Positions 11,729 through 24,055 of a stretch of 64,000 nucleotides of DNA are shown here, one piece after another (position 1 is the stretch's first letter; every line of letters begins with the position of its first letter). Position numbers and translations under genes: made by a program. The stretch is from the NCBI GenBank assembly GCA_905221605.1, contig CAJNDS010002570.1, positions 236,969-300,968 on the forward strand. Direction: 5' to 3'. The notes under the pieces are model-generated. The model was given only the letters and a program-made list of their open reading frames with translations. It was not told the DNA's origin and searched no databases. The stretch comes from Symbiodinium natans (lineage: Eukaryota > Sar > Dinophyceae > Suessiales > Symbiodiniaceae).

Positions 11729-13267
11729 GCCTCAACCATGTTTTGGGTTTGGGGCTTAGGGTTTAGGGGTTAGGCTTTTTGGTCTTTAGGGTTTAGGGTG
11801 TTGGGATTTTAGGGTTTTAGGGTTTCAGGGTTTTAGGGCTCTATGGCTTGGGGTTTTGGGGTTTAGTGCTTTAGGGGTTTAGGGTTTGAGGGGTTGAGGG
11901 GTTTCGGGGTGTCGGGTTTGAGGGGTTGAGGGGTTTAGGGTTTAGGGTTCAGGGGTTTAGTTTCAGGGCTCAGTGAAGGCCTTCCCTAAACCTTAAACGC
12001 AAAACCCTCCGGGGTCGCGTCGCCAAGAGGGAGGCACGGCTTGAAAACTCCTGGTCCCTTCCCCCCGGTTGCTCGAAAGGGTAGTTACATGGTCCATTAG
12101 TATGGGCCCTGAAAAGGGTACCCCTTATGTGCCCCTTGTAAATCCTAAACCCTGAATCCTAAACCCTAAACCCTAAACCCACCCCCCGGTTGCAGGAAGC
12201 TCAAGAGCAGACATCGTCAACTCTCCAGGCCGGATGATCTGGCATTCCCAGAGGGAGGAGGGAGACCCCAATAGGGTTTAGGGTTTTCGGGTTTGTAGAA
12301 ATTGAGGGTTTAGGGTTTGGGGTTTAGGGTTTCAGGTTGGGGGGGTGGGGGGGTCGTGGGAGTTAGGGTTGAGGGTCCGGGCTTTAGGGCCGAGTTTTAA
12401 GGGGCTCTATGAGGTTTTGGGGGTTGGGTTTGAGGGCTTAGGGTTAACAATTTAGGGTTGAGGGTTTAGGGCTATTTTTGCTTCACTCAGATGTCAGGGC
12501 TTTCGGGGTTGGGTACTTCAAGGCTCGAGGGGTGTAAGGGTTGATGAAGTTTTTTGTTATTCCTCATCCAATGGATGACAGGGTATTCCAGGAATCAAAA
12601 GAGCCTGGAAAGGATGGGATTCTTCTTGGCGTAACATTAACTCCGCTGCAATGAAGGTAAGAAGAAGTCCGAAGTTAAGAGATGCAACACGTGAAGAAGC
12701 CTAAGCCCTAAACTCTTCGCGTGCGCCAACCTCACGCGGTCAAAAGGAGTGACAAAGAAGCAGCTCAAGAGGGTTTAGGACTAGGAATTAGGCTTCAGGT
12801 TTAGGGTTACCCTCCCATGTGCAGGCGCAAGTCACTGGTGCGCGGGCCTCAGCGCAGGAATTAAATGTGAGATTGAGCGCCAAAGCCATCAACCATAGCA
12901 GCCCAGCCGCCCTAAAGCCTTAAAAGTCGAGAGTTTAGGGCGAAGGGTCCAACCCCCAACATCCAAACGTTTAACCCTTAAACCCCTGGCGCACCATCCT
13001 CCTCGGCCTCAGCCTAAACGGCTAAACTTTTGCATGTCCTGAAAGCTTACAAACGCCAGGGAAACCGCAAACTCCGCAACCCGAAAGCCCCCGAAACCCC
13101 AAAGCCCCAAACCCACTCACACTCTAAAGCCCCAAAACCCTACAACCCTAAAACCCTAAACGCTAAAACCCCAAAACCCTAAAGCCCGACACCTTTGAAA
13201 CCCTGAGCCCTAAGCCCTAAGACCCTGCAACCCTACAACCCCCAACCCTAAAACCCTCACTTCCTAG

Positions 13268-13329
13268 GTGCAAGAAGCACTCCAGAGGAGTGTCGACGGC
13301 GTTGCGGCCCCAGACGGGCCTTGGTTCAG
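13268..13329 (+). CDS. Candidate exon, unknown protein
   Basis: An acceptor (CTTCCTAG) is followed by VQEALQRSVDGVAAPDGPWF and then a GT donor (GTGTTT) at 13330. The acceptor is followed by G. A dense CCCTAAA-type tract (13080-13260) precedes it. The start VQEALQRS looks like the second helix of a TPR unit, but one segment is too short to assign. Confidence 0.4.
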
Positions 13330-16300
13330 GTGTTTATAGTCATTGATGGGGTTTTTAAAGCTTTTTGTAGGGTTCTTCAAGGTTTGTAAGGATTTGTTTC
13401 GTGTTTCTTTAGGTGTTTTTGTGGTTTGAGGGTCTTGAGGGTGGAGGATTTCGGGGCAAGGCTTTAGCCTTAGGGGTTTGGGGTTGTTTGGTCTCAACGC
13501 AGGGCTGGCCCAAAGTGTTTAGGGTATATGTAGGGTTTATAGGGTTTAGGGTTCAGGGCCAGCTCTTCAAAGATCATGGCATTAGTAGGCTGAAGTAGTA
13601 GCGTCGGTAACCGTAACTTTTTCGGGCTATTGCAAGCCCTTTCCCGACCCCATGAAGATCTCGTAAGCTTAGGCCCTTATCAGCCCAGATAAGCTGTAAA
13701 CCCTCAACGCCGATTCGACTCTCCAAGAACTGTAAACCCAAACCCTAAACCGGATGCCCTAAGCCCTAAGCCTTACGGGTGGGTCAGTCAATCCAGAAGA
13801 GCATTCCCGGCGCCGGGCCCCCACAGAGTGCCAGGAAGCTGGGTTCAGGGTCTGATTCTCGTGTTCTGGCTTTTTCTAGTCAAGCAAGTGTCAAGTACAG
13901 AACAGTAGCCACCCCGCCCATAGATTCCCAACATCAAGAAAATATAATCCAATTTCTGTGTCCTCCAAGGCTTTCAAGTGTCCAACTTTATCGACTTAAA
14001 GGGTAAGTGATCTCCTGGCGAGTCGGGCATTGGCGTGCCCTGTTGGCTGGCATGTTTCCTGTGCTTTCGAGGATCGGAGCGATGCCGGTGGGGAGCATGG
14101 CTCCTGCGAGCCTGGGGAGGATTGCGGGCTGGGGCTTCTTCTACTCAAGGTTTGCCGCGTTCATTGGCATAGAGTTCCAGCTGGCCCGAGCAGGGGATAA
14201 GGTTCCAGACTCATGCCATCCTATGCAGCCAGTGGGCACGTACTCTCAGGACGATGAATTGGGTCGAGGGTTTCAGAAAGCCTAACGTCTGAAGGCAAAG
14301 GGCTGGCTCATGGGTCTGGCTGGTTAGAGGTGTGGATGTCGGCTTGCATGGCTCTCGAGATGTGGCAGCTGCATCATTTTTCGAGTGCTTTGGGGGACTG
14401 AACCCGACTGAACCTCCAGTGAGCCCCCAGAGTCCCTACACCACCATGTAGAGAATTCGCCATAGCAGAAACAAATGGCGCGCAGGCCTCTCTGACCTGC
14501 GAGACTTCTGCTCGGACCCTCAGATTTTGGGATGCATGGTCCGGAATATAGGGGTAGCAAAGCTTCAGCGCTGAAGGCATGGAAGTACAGAGCTTTACAT
14601 AGAGTTACACTGCCCGGCTGGGAGATTCGGGCTGTTGGCACTGTGGGCAGCGCCTGACGTGACGTTGTCGGCCCTACAGGAGACACTGGATCCTGAAGAG
14701 ACAGGTCCAGAGCGGACATCTAATTTCTACATCCAAGTAACGGAAATCGCGCCCGGACCGTATCGGCAAACATGTACCGGGCAGAAGGACCAGACACGAA
14801 ACCACAACTCTGCAGACACCGAAACCGTGCCCCTCTGTAACCCGTAATGGGTGCAACTCAAAGACCTCGGACATTGGCCATCTTTCGGCTGCGGTTTCGG
14901 ACGACCCGGGTTTCAGGTTACATGTTAATAACATCAAAAACAAATTTGATTAGGGTTAGCAAATTCTTCACAATTGGCTGAGCTAGGTTCCCCCGGTCCC
15001 CCCACCGCCACCCCACACCCCCCGCCGGATTTTGCAAGCATGTGGAGCCGTCCAAGCTCCAAATTGAGGCGACCTCACCTGTCTTGAGGACCCGCAAGAC
15101 TTGTTGCGACCTGAGCACTCTGCCAAGTTCGGATCCTCTGTTTCCCCCAAGAATTGATACCAGCTTATGTATAGTGGGAATCGGAGCCCTGAATCAAATC
15201 GACATATAGAGTTTCGATGGTCGCTCATCTGATCTCACGGCGACGGTTCCGGTCTGATTTTTGTCTGCTCACTCCAGTGCCGCCGATGGTGCATCCAACG
15301 CGCGAGGGCATGCGGGGCGGGTGGGCGTTCACCTGATGCAGGAAGTTTGGATCAGTGTATTTTGCAGGAAAAACTCGTCTTGTCCAGATTCAGGGTAGTT
15401 TTTTTCAGGTTTTCGGGTTCATTATCAAGACAGCAGTTGTGGTGCCGCAAGGTTCCTCTGTACACAAGGCCGCCTACCAGCAGCATCTGTCTGGTCAGCA
15501 ATCCGCAAAAGAGTTGTCGCGGTGTGAGTTGCATATTGCCTGCAAGCCTTTTTCATCCCCACCTAGCGGACGTTGACAGGTTGCATCCATTAAGCAAGGA
15601 GCTTGCCGTGCGACAGCTTTCCTGCTTATGTAAGCTTCCTTGAGTCGCATACCTCAGGGCCTGGAACATTTTAGAAATTTGTTGATCTTTTTGTTTCTGA
15701 AATTGTAACAACACGCAGTGGTCAGACCAAGCAGTGGTCATTTGTTCTTGCATGACCACGTTTATCGTCGAATGAATATCTCTTTGGTTCTGTGCGTGAG
15801 CAACGTGAGTATTCTCATCGCCGCGAACATGTTTTGTCGCATTGCTGACCGCACGGGTGCTGCTGGTAGGGCTGCCTTGTGTGCAGCAGGAGCTTTCGGT
15901 GTTGCGGCTGCTGTCCTGACATGAACCCGAAACCTCAACAAAAACCTTGAATCTAGACAAGATGCACTCTTTCCTGCAGAATACATTGGTCCAAAGCTTC
16001 CTGCGTCAGGTGGACGCCCACATCCTGAGACACCCCCAGCACCATGATCCGACACAGTTATCACGAGAACTCCACGCAGTCAGCCCCTGAACTGACACGG
16101 CGCTCCGACACGGCGTGTCATGATCTCGTTCGTACGTTGCCTGATCCCATGAACCTGCCCCGATTCCCAGCACACGCTGATCCAGTTTCTCTGAGCTGAT
16201 ACGTCCTCCTACCCCTTGTGCTGTTTAGGGTTTGCGACGGGTTTCGGCGCGGTTGTAGGAGTCACACCAGAATCGAAACTCTTACGTCTGTGCGACTGGC

Positions 16301-17867
16301 TAAGGCGTGTGGGGCGGCCTGGACGTGGGTTCGAGCTCGGACTACTCTTCGGAGGCACCACTTAGAGCAGCAGTGAAGCGGGTGGTTTTAAGCACTGAAG
16401 ACTGCCTCCGACAGGTCGAGATAAAGTCTACCAAAACTTACAAATGGGAACCACAGGCGACCTGCAAAGCGCCCATCAGGGTGTTCGTGTTGGGGCTGCG
16501 GGTTTCGCCACTCATCTGCTCCCTTCCGAACAGACGAAAAGAGTGTTGGACCGCTGTGCCCGCCAGAACAAGAGGCCTGTACTGATCATTCGGAGCCGAT
16601 TCTTTGTCTGCTCAAGAGTGCGTCTTCTTCGAAGGCACATGAGTGTAATTTGTTCGAGGGGGGCAGCAGCCCTCTGCAAATGACTCCAAGGATCTACCCA
16701 CTCAGCGTCCGGTGTGTAACCCAGAACCCTTGGCCCTAGGCAAATGCCACGCTTATCTGAAAGTGGCCGAGTTCTGAGCTGCAAAATTGAGCAAATGGGA
16801 CACTCCTTTGGAGTGTTTATAGCTTGTAAGGTTTGAGATGATGGCGCTTGTAGAGTCTGCGGCCTTAAGGCAGTTGCAAGGGCCTTAGTTTAGGCCCTTC
16901 AAATCGGGAGCCCGTATATAACCCTTATGCGCCCCATATGACGTGATTGTTGATCACATTCTGTTTGTCGTGTGGAAGTCCTTCGCCAAGAAGATAAGCG
17001 CCATCGAGGTGCGTCTGTGCGGAACCCTCAACCCTCCCTTACCCTGCGCTATTCTGCCTTCCCTACCAGCCTCTCAAAAACCACGGGTGCTGCGGAGGCT
17101 TCCCCCGTGCCCGGAAGTGATGGTGACGGAGTTGCTACGCCAGTTTCCAGGGTTTTGGAGCAGAGATCAGGGTCCGACTGTCAAATAGATTTGTGGTTTT
17201 TTTGGCACCTCACTCAAAAAGCCGTCAATCCGACACGGTAGGATCATCAGGCGCTGTCCCAATTCCTGCAAGCGAGGATGGGCAGTCGGGAGCTGTTAAG
17301 AGCTGACGAGTGTGCGACGGGGGAGTAAGTTCCTGGAAAAAGGTAAGAGTCATCAGAGAGAAGCCTCATGTCACGCCAGGCCTGACCACGCTTTCGTCGC
17401 TTGGCGTGGTCTACTCGCTTCCTGACAGCAGCGCGAATTCTGCCTGAGACCCAGCTTGGCCAGAACACGCAGTTCTGCGCTTGTCGCGGCTTGAAGATGC
17501 CGGGTTTTGGAAACCTGGATGTGCAGCATCTTGAGTGTGATTCTAGTGAGTTGTTACGGGTGTTTCAGAACACTAAGAGACTAAGAGCTGTACGCCTCGA
17601 GACCTTAGCGGCCTTGCCGGTGCTACGCGCCAAACTATCACTCCGAACCGAGATGAACCGGACAGTGGACCCTCGAGTCCTGAACCCGTGAGGGATTTGG
17701 GAACCGATAGGGTTTTGTACGTGGAGGGGTGTGGCGGCACAGAAGTCATCAAGTCGTGCCTTCAACCTGCGTTGCAGGGCTTGGAAAGCCTTGGATTGTA
17801 GAAGTCCTGCGTTTTCTAGTCGGGACTGACTGAGGTTCACTATAGTTCAAAAACGTTCTCCTGGCAG
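13330..17867. other. No confident gene; possible isolated exons
   Basis: Telomere-like units thin out after 13760. Open + strand segments that may contain coding sequence are 14007-14285, 15718-15924 (ends in an Ala-rich hydrophobic stretch), 16922-17008 (reads DVIVDHILFVVWKSF, then a possible GT donor) and 17401-17691. None shows a recognisable domain, and none is joined to another by frame, so they are described here and not called as genes. A C-rich patch lies at 14995-15025. Confidence 0.35.
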
Positions 17868-17945
17868 GCTGACGTGGCTGAGGAGGGCGACGCAGAACCC
17901 ACGGCCCGCAAGGAGTTCGACGCTGAATTTGGCACCAAGCGCAGG
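17868..17945 (+). CDS. Candidate exon, unknown protein
   Basis: A good acceptor (CTCCTGGCAG) is followed by a G and an open frame reading ADVAEEGDAEPTARKEFDAE and then FGTKRR, ending at a GT (17946). The acidic, helix-forming sequence and GC-rich third positions look like real coding DNA. It is not connected to another exon and the product is not recognised. Confidence 0.5.
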
Positions 17946-18025
17946 GTTCATATATTGGTTTTAGGAACAGTGAGATTCATAGTAGATGACACTCTGGCGG
18001 CTGAACCCCCGAATGCGAAAGAACT

Positions 18026-18151
18026 GAGCCCCTAAACCCGTCATGTGGGACACTTTCGAGGAACCATCATCGTCATCAGCTGCAAATCACGTTGTGGAAG
18101 CTGCTTGCCTCACTTTCACTGTTGGTTGATCGGTTTCTGCGAAACCTAGTC
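18026..18151 (+). repeat. 125-bp repeat, copy 1 (with telomeric seed)
   Basis: Begins GAGCCCCTAAACCCGTCATG and continues through GGGACACTTTCGAGGAACC, a CATCATCGTCATCAGCTGCAA segment and GATCGGTTTCTGCGAAACC. It contains a single CCTAAACCC word near its start. It is preceded (17997-18020) by CGGCTGAACCCCCGAATGCG, which recurs after copy 2, so the duplicated unit is larger than the repeat core. Confidence 0.85.
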
Positions 18152-18228
18152 GGTGGGCGACCTTCCGCTTGATTCTGATACAAGGTGCGCGTTCTTGAAT
18201 AGCGACGTGTATACTTGCAGCTTCCCTG

Positions 18229-18353
18229 AGCCCCTAAGCCTGTCACGCGGGACACTTTCGAGGAACCGGCATCGTCATCAGCTGCAAGTCATGTTGTGGC
18301 AGCTGCTCGCCTCAATTTCACTGTTGGTGGATCGGTTTCTGCGAAACCGAGTC
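18229..18353 (+). repeat. 125-bp repeat, copy 2 (seed lost)
   Basis: Same sequence as copy 1 with scattered substitutions, including GAGCCCCTAAGCCTGTCACG at its start, where the CCTAAACCC word is broken by point changes. No telomeric array is present in this copy. Confidence 0.85.
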
Positions 18354-18393
18354 ACAAGGCGGCTGAACCCCCGAATGCGAAAGCACCTGCACC

Positions 18394-18613
18394 TGAGCCA
18401 AACCCTAAACGCTAAACCCTAAACCCTAAACCCTACACCCTACACCCTAAACCCTAAACCCTCAACCCTCAACCCTAAAACCCTAAACCCTAAACCCTAA
18501 ACCCGTCATGTGGGACACTTTCGAGGAACCATCATCGTCATCAGCTGCAAATCACGTTGTGGAAGCTGCTTGGCTCAATTTCACTGTTGGATGATCGGTT
18601 TCTGCGAAACCCA
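18394..18613 (+). repeat. 125-bp repeat, copy 3 (seed expanded to an array)
   Basis: Begins GAGCC and ends GTCATGTGGGACACTTTCGA... as in copy 1, but the seed between them is replaced by about 100 bases of CCCTAAA units (18399-18504). The rest of the copy matches copy 1 closely. A further partial copy follows at about 18624-18700. Confidence 0.85.
18399..18504 (-). repeat. Interstitial telomere-like array (CCCTAAA)n inside copy 3
   Basis: About fifteen units, mostly CCCTAAA with CCCTACA, CCCTCAA and CCCTAAAA variants. It sits exactly where copies 1 and 2 have a single seed word. Confidence 0.9.
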
Positions 18614-19114
18614 GTCCGTGGGTCGAGGAACCGTCATCATCGTCAGCAGATGGAGCTGTGAAAGCTGCTTGCCTCCACGTCACATCTGTTTGATCCTGCG
18701 AAACATATTCCTTGAGCTTGGAAGCAGTCTTTGAGTATGGGTGTCATTGCTTTTAGGGCACTAGGGAAAGTACTCTCAATAGGGAAAGGCGTCCCCTTCT
18801 GATTTGGCGCACGCCAATCACTGGGGGGAAGCTTTTTGGTAAGGCATCCTGTTGATGCGTTTACTTGGGGATCCCAACCAGACGAGCTGAGACAATCCTT
18901 GAGGCATGTGTGTGAGAGAAAGACATGCTTCTCCTGCAATCTTGATAACCCTTCCCCCGCCCGGTCTCAATTGATTCTTTCTTCCCCTCTCCGACCCCCT
19001 ATTGAGGGATTTAAAAACCCAACCCTTAACCTACCCGGGACCCTATAGCTTAAGGCTGCAGGGCTTTGTTGTGAGTTGTGAATGCCGGCAAGCGTGGCCC
19101 GGCAAGTGTTAAAA

Positions 19115-20956
19115 TCAAGCGCTTACTTCGGGGAATGACAGCGGTTCCCATGTTTTTGTGTTGTAGTCAGGGGCTTGTAAGGAGCAACGTTCACTGCAGA
19201 ATGGTATTCCTGAAGTACATTTTTGCTTGCGGCCTTCAAAGTCCACCATTACTTCCTCCCAGCATTCCAGATTGGTGGGCTTCACGCTCACGGTCTCCTG
19301 CTTCGTTGGACGCTTCCGCCCTTTCGCGCAAGTCAGACACTCACTCGTCATCGTTTCGATGTCTTTCATCATATCCTGCCACCAGCAAATCCTTTTGAGA
19401 ATCCTCTTCCGGTGGCCACCCATCAAACCTACACGTGCCTGCCGGAAGCAGAATTCCTTCCAGGTCATTTCACCGCTCGCCCATCCCTTAGGAACGACGG
19501 GAACCCAACGAGCCACTTCCCATTCATCGATCTTTACCAAGCGCTCAAGGACGCCATCGGTTCCAATCTGAAAGCGCTCCACGATCTCCCGGTCCCTCTC
19601 TCGGCACCCGGCGATCAGCGGGATCAAGACCTGATCTTTCTTCTGCTCTGCTGCCCAGGTCAAGCGCAGATCAACTCCAACTTGAAACTCTGACGACTCA
19701 AGCAACTCTTCGTGAGCCCTTTCGCGCTCTCGAGCAGCTTCTTCGAGCCACCGTTCAGGGGCCTTGGTAGCAGTTTCGAGCGCAGCCTCCGAGGACTCGG
19801 AAGGAAACCTTCTCGAGTCCCTCGGGGCCGGCTCTTCTTTCCACAAGTTGTACGGCAACGGAGGCGAACCAGGGATCAGCAGCAGCCTTTCCCGGTCTCG
19901 CGTCTCCGCCCCCAGGACCAAATAAATCCTTCCTTCGATCCGGGGTTGCCGGCCAGGAATACACCTCTCAAACTTCCACACCCAGCTTCCTTCAGAATTC
20001 TCCTCGAACCAGAGCACCTTGCCATCAGCTCCACCTGCGAACCTTTCTGGCAAACCCTCCCAGGCCACGAGCAAACCTCTCGCAAAGTGGCCTGTGAAGG
20101 CAAAGAACCGCTCCAGTAGCTCCTTACAGTCCCGTCCGGCTTCCTCTAGCCCACCACGGTCTCGAGCAAACTGAGCAATCTCTTTCAAGGTCCTTTCAAA
20201 AGCAACCCAATGCTGAGTCCAGAATTGGTCTCCTGGCTTTCGACGCCAAAGCCGCGTCAGCTCAAAAGGCCACTCAGGAGAACCGAGGTGGCAAAGTTCC
20301 AGAGAGGCAACTTACCATCTAAAACATACACCGTTACTCCCCCTTGCGTTCTCCAGCCTTCAGGCTTCTGCACAAGCAACCTGTCACCGCGCTTCCAGCG
20401 AGCATCCGCCAGAACCGCTCCTTTAGGACGCCCTTTAGAGTCTTCACCCGCCAGCCATCTCAGCAGCTCGGCCCGATTGTACTCCGTCCCGGGGCTGAGT
20501 CTCGGAGGTACCCGCCAAGACCTCGACGCCGGGAGGACTTCCCGCTTCGGGCTCGATCAGGGCCCGTTCCTCGCTCGGGTCCTCTGCAATGCATTTCATG
20601 CACTGGCCAAAAAGCGCGGTACGGCGCCCGCGCGCACAAACTCCACTATGCTCCCAGGCATCCTTAGTCTCCCTCTCGAGCCAAGGTCCCCATGCAGTAG
20701 TTCCCATCACTTCTGACACGGAGAGCTTCAACTCTTCACATGCCGCCTTGATCTCAACTACGCTCGGGGTGCCTTTGGGCAACACAGCTTCCACAGGCCA
20801 GGGCTCAAGCGGAGAAGCCATTTTTAGTTCCGGGCAGGTCTCCCAAAAAACTTTCCACCCCGGCCTTGCACGGCCCAGGCGAGGAACCTCCTGATAGCCA
20901 GATCCAGGCGCCCAGGCATGAGCAGATTTGAGGCTCGTCGAAGTTGAATACTGCAC
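19115..20956 (-). mobile_element. Decayed Ty3/gypsy-like retroelement fragment (integrase region)
   Basis: The minus strand from 20188 to 19115 is open for 357 codons. Around residues 246-292 it resembles the integrase zinc-binding module: GGHRKRILKRICWWQDMMKD, then CLTCAKGRK. Residues 309-318 (ECWEEVMVDF) match the start of an integrase core, whose Asp316 would be the first catalytic acidic residue. Only one His of the usual HHCC set is evident, and the frame degrades right after the core begins, so the other catalytic residues are absent. Upstream on the same strand, 20956-20444 is open for 170 codons and seems to belong to the same polyprotein, but its frame differs from the next block. 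At least two frameshifts (near 20440 and 20260) separate the blocks. No long terminal repeats were recognised. It is the only minus-strand coding sequence I support here and is non-functional as it stands. Confidence 0.75.
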
Positions 20957-22860
20957 CTCTAGACACTATCCAGCCCCGAAACCCAAGATTGAGGCTTCGA
21001 GCCGTGTTGACAGAAATGGGACGAACTCGTACTAGGAGAGCCCAATGCCTCTTGCAACCCGTACGAAACCCTTGCAAAACCCTATAAAAAACGCTCCATA
21101 GAAACCTTCCGAGAAACTTATAGCACAACCCCATAACAACCCTTCCAAAACCATCTGAAGCCCTCGAAGGATGTCCGGCGCCGGTGTGGTGCTGAATTGC
21201 GTGGCCTGTCGGATGTTCTTGGCGGACCCGGGTGTGGGTTTGCTGAAGTTGGTGGGGTTTTCAAGGTTTTCTCATTCTTTACAGGGTCGGCCCCTAAATG
21301 AGCGACCGTCAAAATCTAGCGTTGATTAGCTTTAGTAAGGGATGGACATCAGTTCATGGTTTGGTGGCTTTTGATCTGCAGAACGATATGGGACACGCAG
21401 AAAACGATAACTCCAGCACGATGATAAATGTATGCGAGGTAGGGGCTTAGTAAGAAATTAGCGGAAGAGCGTGTTAACCAGCAGAACTATATGGGACACG
21501 CAGAAAACGATAACCCCAACATCCATGTCCTTCAGAAGTCAGTGCACAGACCGCTATGGCTCCATGTGGCCCCTCCCTGCAGCCTGACGAACTTGCACCA
21601 AGTGTTGCAGATGCCAAGTTGCGCGGAAGAGGTTTAGTCCTATCATTGTACTGTCTGAGAGAGGGCCTTGCGTGGTTCTTTCCGATACGTCTCGATGTGA
21701 GGACGAAGTGTGAAGTGCAGCCAAAGGAGGAAGCAAAGATCAGATCTCATTCCGATGCAAGAGCTTCTGCTCCCAAAAGCATCAAGTAAGAAATAGAAAT
21801 GTGAAACCCAAGAACCAGCCCAAAGCAAGCGAAACACAACGCAAATTTCACACTCTGCAAGACGCCCGTGAAGTGCTATTGGTTTTAGCTCGATTATCGA
21901 AGATTGGAACAAATACGATTTATTATCACCAGATTGCTAAAGATGTGTAGAAATTTTCTTGATGCTATTAAATCACGCTTCATTATCAAAGATCGGAACT
22001 ATACGATTTGTTGTCGCATACGTGCGTTTGATTCTCAAAAGTTATCAAAAGTTGGAAGAAGTGCGATGTTTGGTCATTGATTCTTTGATTTTCACAGGTG
22101 GGGAGAAAAAAAAATTGATGCTAATAATTGGTATTTGATCATCAAAGATGGAAAGAAATATGGTTTGACATTTATAGTTCATATATGATAATGAAATTTC
22201 ATTTGTTCTACGATTTCGAAATAAAATTGAATGATAAAAATATATATTATCTGCTAGTGATTCGGCCAATTGGCATAGATTCTTTAGGCTAGTGTTCGAT
22301 ATATTATATATATATTATTAAATTATGATCGATTGAAGTTGTGGGGTTGGGCGGTTGGGTTGGCGAGGAGAAGAATTGAATTTAAAATTATATTGAAGGT
22401 GCGGAATATCCCCATAAAAGGCTACGGGCTCGACCCCTATTTTCGCTCTGCGGCCGCCCCATCGGATGCCCCGCCTCCTCTTCCGGTCCATTTGGCTGCT
22501 TGTGAGGGCCTTGCAGGGGGATCCTGAAAATTCCGGGAATTTTAATACTTTGTGTCTAAAAATCCTGGGAATTTTGGGAATCACCCGGAGCTGAAAATTC
22601 CCGGAATTTTAGGAATTGTCCGGATTGAGGTTTGGGCTTGCCGGGTTGGATTTAAGGTTCCAACGCACCAATGATGACGTGGGTGCCCCTTCACCTTCAA
22701 GGAAATCTTCAAGGAAATCTCTTGATCCAGGGTAGTTCCGATGACGGTCGCCGCCCGCCAGCTGTTCAAGGGGGTTCGGCCTCACGATCACATATCAGCA
22801 ACAGCTCTCGAAAAATCCTAGGAATTTAAATTCGGAATTTTCGGGATCCCCCGGGTTCAG
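20957..22860. other. No gene; AT-rich block and short direct repeats
   Basis: A word GGGACACGCAGAAAACGATA occurs at about 21390 and again at 21493 with similar flanks. From about 21830 to 22330 the base composition becomes clearly AT-rich, unlike its neighbours. 22525-22620 and 22808-22850 carry repeated AAAATCCTGGGAATTTT and CTGAAAATTCCCGGAATTTT words, partly palindromic. No coding sequence is supported. Confidence 0.45.
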
Positions 22861-23069
22861 GGTTTTACGCTTTACGGTGTAGGGTTTTGGGGTTTAATAG
22901 AAATTGTATAGGGTTTGTGTCCGGAGTTTTGTGTGTTTTGGGGGGGTTTTGTTTTTTGCTTTTGCTGTAATGGTTTGGGTTCTGCCGGGTGTGGTGGGGG
23001 GTGGGTGGTTTTGGGGTGCTGAGGGGTTGGGGCTGAAAGGCTGGGGTTGTGGGGGGTTTTCCCGAATGT

Positions 23070-23556
23070 CCGTGGTGGTGGTGCCGTGGGGGTGGTCCGT
23101 GGTCCCGTGGTGTTCGTCGTGGTGGTCCCACAACGTGGTGGCGGTCCCGTTGGTGCTCCTTTGGTAGTGGTGGTCTGTCGTGGTGGTGGCGGTGTCCGTG
23201 GTGGTGGTGGTGGTGGTCCCTGGTGGCCGTCGTGGTGGTCTCGTGGTGGTGGTCCCATGGTGGTGGCCGGGTGGCGGTGGTCCGTGGCGGTGGTCCGCGG
23301 TGGTGGTCTCGTGGTGGTGGTTCCGTGGTGGTGGTCCTGTGGTGATTGTCTCGTGGTGGTGGTCCCGTGGTGGTGGTCCCGTGGTGGTGGTCCGTGGTGG
23401 TTGGTCCGTGGTGGTGGTCCGTGGCGGGGGTCCGTGCGGGTGGTTGTGTTGGTGGTCGTGGTGGTGGTCTCGTGGTGGTGGTCTTGTGGTGGTGGTCTCG
23501 TGGTGGTGGTCTTGTGGCGGTCTCGTGGTGGGGGTCTCGTGGTGATGGTCTATGAT
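23070..23556 (+). repeat. GGTGGTGGTCC/T minisatellite
   Basis: Roughly 490 bases of GTGGTGGT(C/T)(C/T)CGTGGT-type units with period 3 inside a longer period of about 12-15 bases. Both strands are open for up to 240 codons (Val/Trp/Gly on +, His/Thr/Pro on -) because the repeat lacks stop words; these are not taken as proteins. It abuts AT-rich sequence and the assembly gap. Confidence 0.85.
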
Positions 23557-23900
23557 TTGGGATCTTCTTTTCAGGAATGCTTGGATCATTTGAATTTCGA
23601 TTCATAGAGGGAATTCCATAGGCTCATCGAAAAACCAATATTTTGATGCCATCGCAACATTCTTGGATCTATAAGAATGATTTATGAATTTTCTTTTCAT
23701 TCGAATTCTTTGTAGGATATCCCTCACGAAGGATCGTGGATCGAATCTGTTTCTTGAATATGATGGATATTATTGGAGGAGATTGAAATCATATTTCATC
23801 TCATCAGAATATTTTTTGAATCGAGGGTTCGTCTCACTTTTGATTCTTTGTATTTAGGAATCTTCGATTCTTCTTATTTTTTTCGTCTTTATGGAATGAT
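23557..23900. other. AT-rich sequence bordering the gap
   Basis: Contains repeated GAATC, TTCTT and ATATTTTTT words and no telomere-like units. Base composition differs sharply from the repeat on its left and from the telomere-rich DNA beyond the gap. No gene seen. Confidence 0.5.
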
Positions 23901-24000
23901 NNNNNNNNNNNNNNNNNNNNNNNNNNNNNNNNNNNNNNNNNNNNNNNNNNNNNNNNNNNNNNNNNNNNNNNNNNNNNNNNNNNNNNNNNNNNNNNNNNNN
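23901..24000. other. Assembly gap (100 N)
   Basis: Exactly 100 unknown bases, a conventional scaffold-gap size, so the real distance is unknown. It is followed by runs of C, then A, then CA repeats, a typical place for assembly failure. Confidence 0.98.
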
Positions 24001-24015
24001 ACCCCCCCCCCCCAA

Positions 24016-24046
<31 letters not shown>

Positions 24047-24055
24047 CAATAAAAC

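Noticed and set aside
22865-23607. Histidine/threonine/proline-rich protein on the - strand and Val/Trp/Gly-rich frames on the + strand
   Set aside because: These are translations of a GGT minisatellite that has no stop words in several frames; nothing else supports coding.
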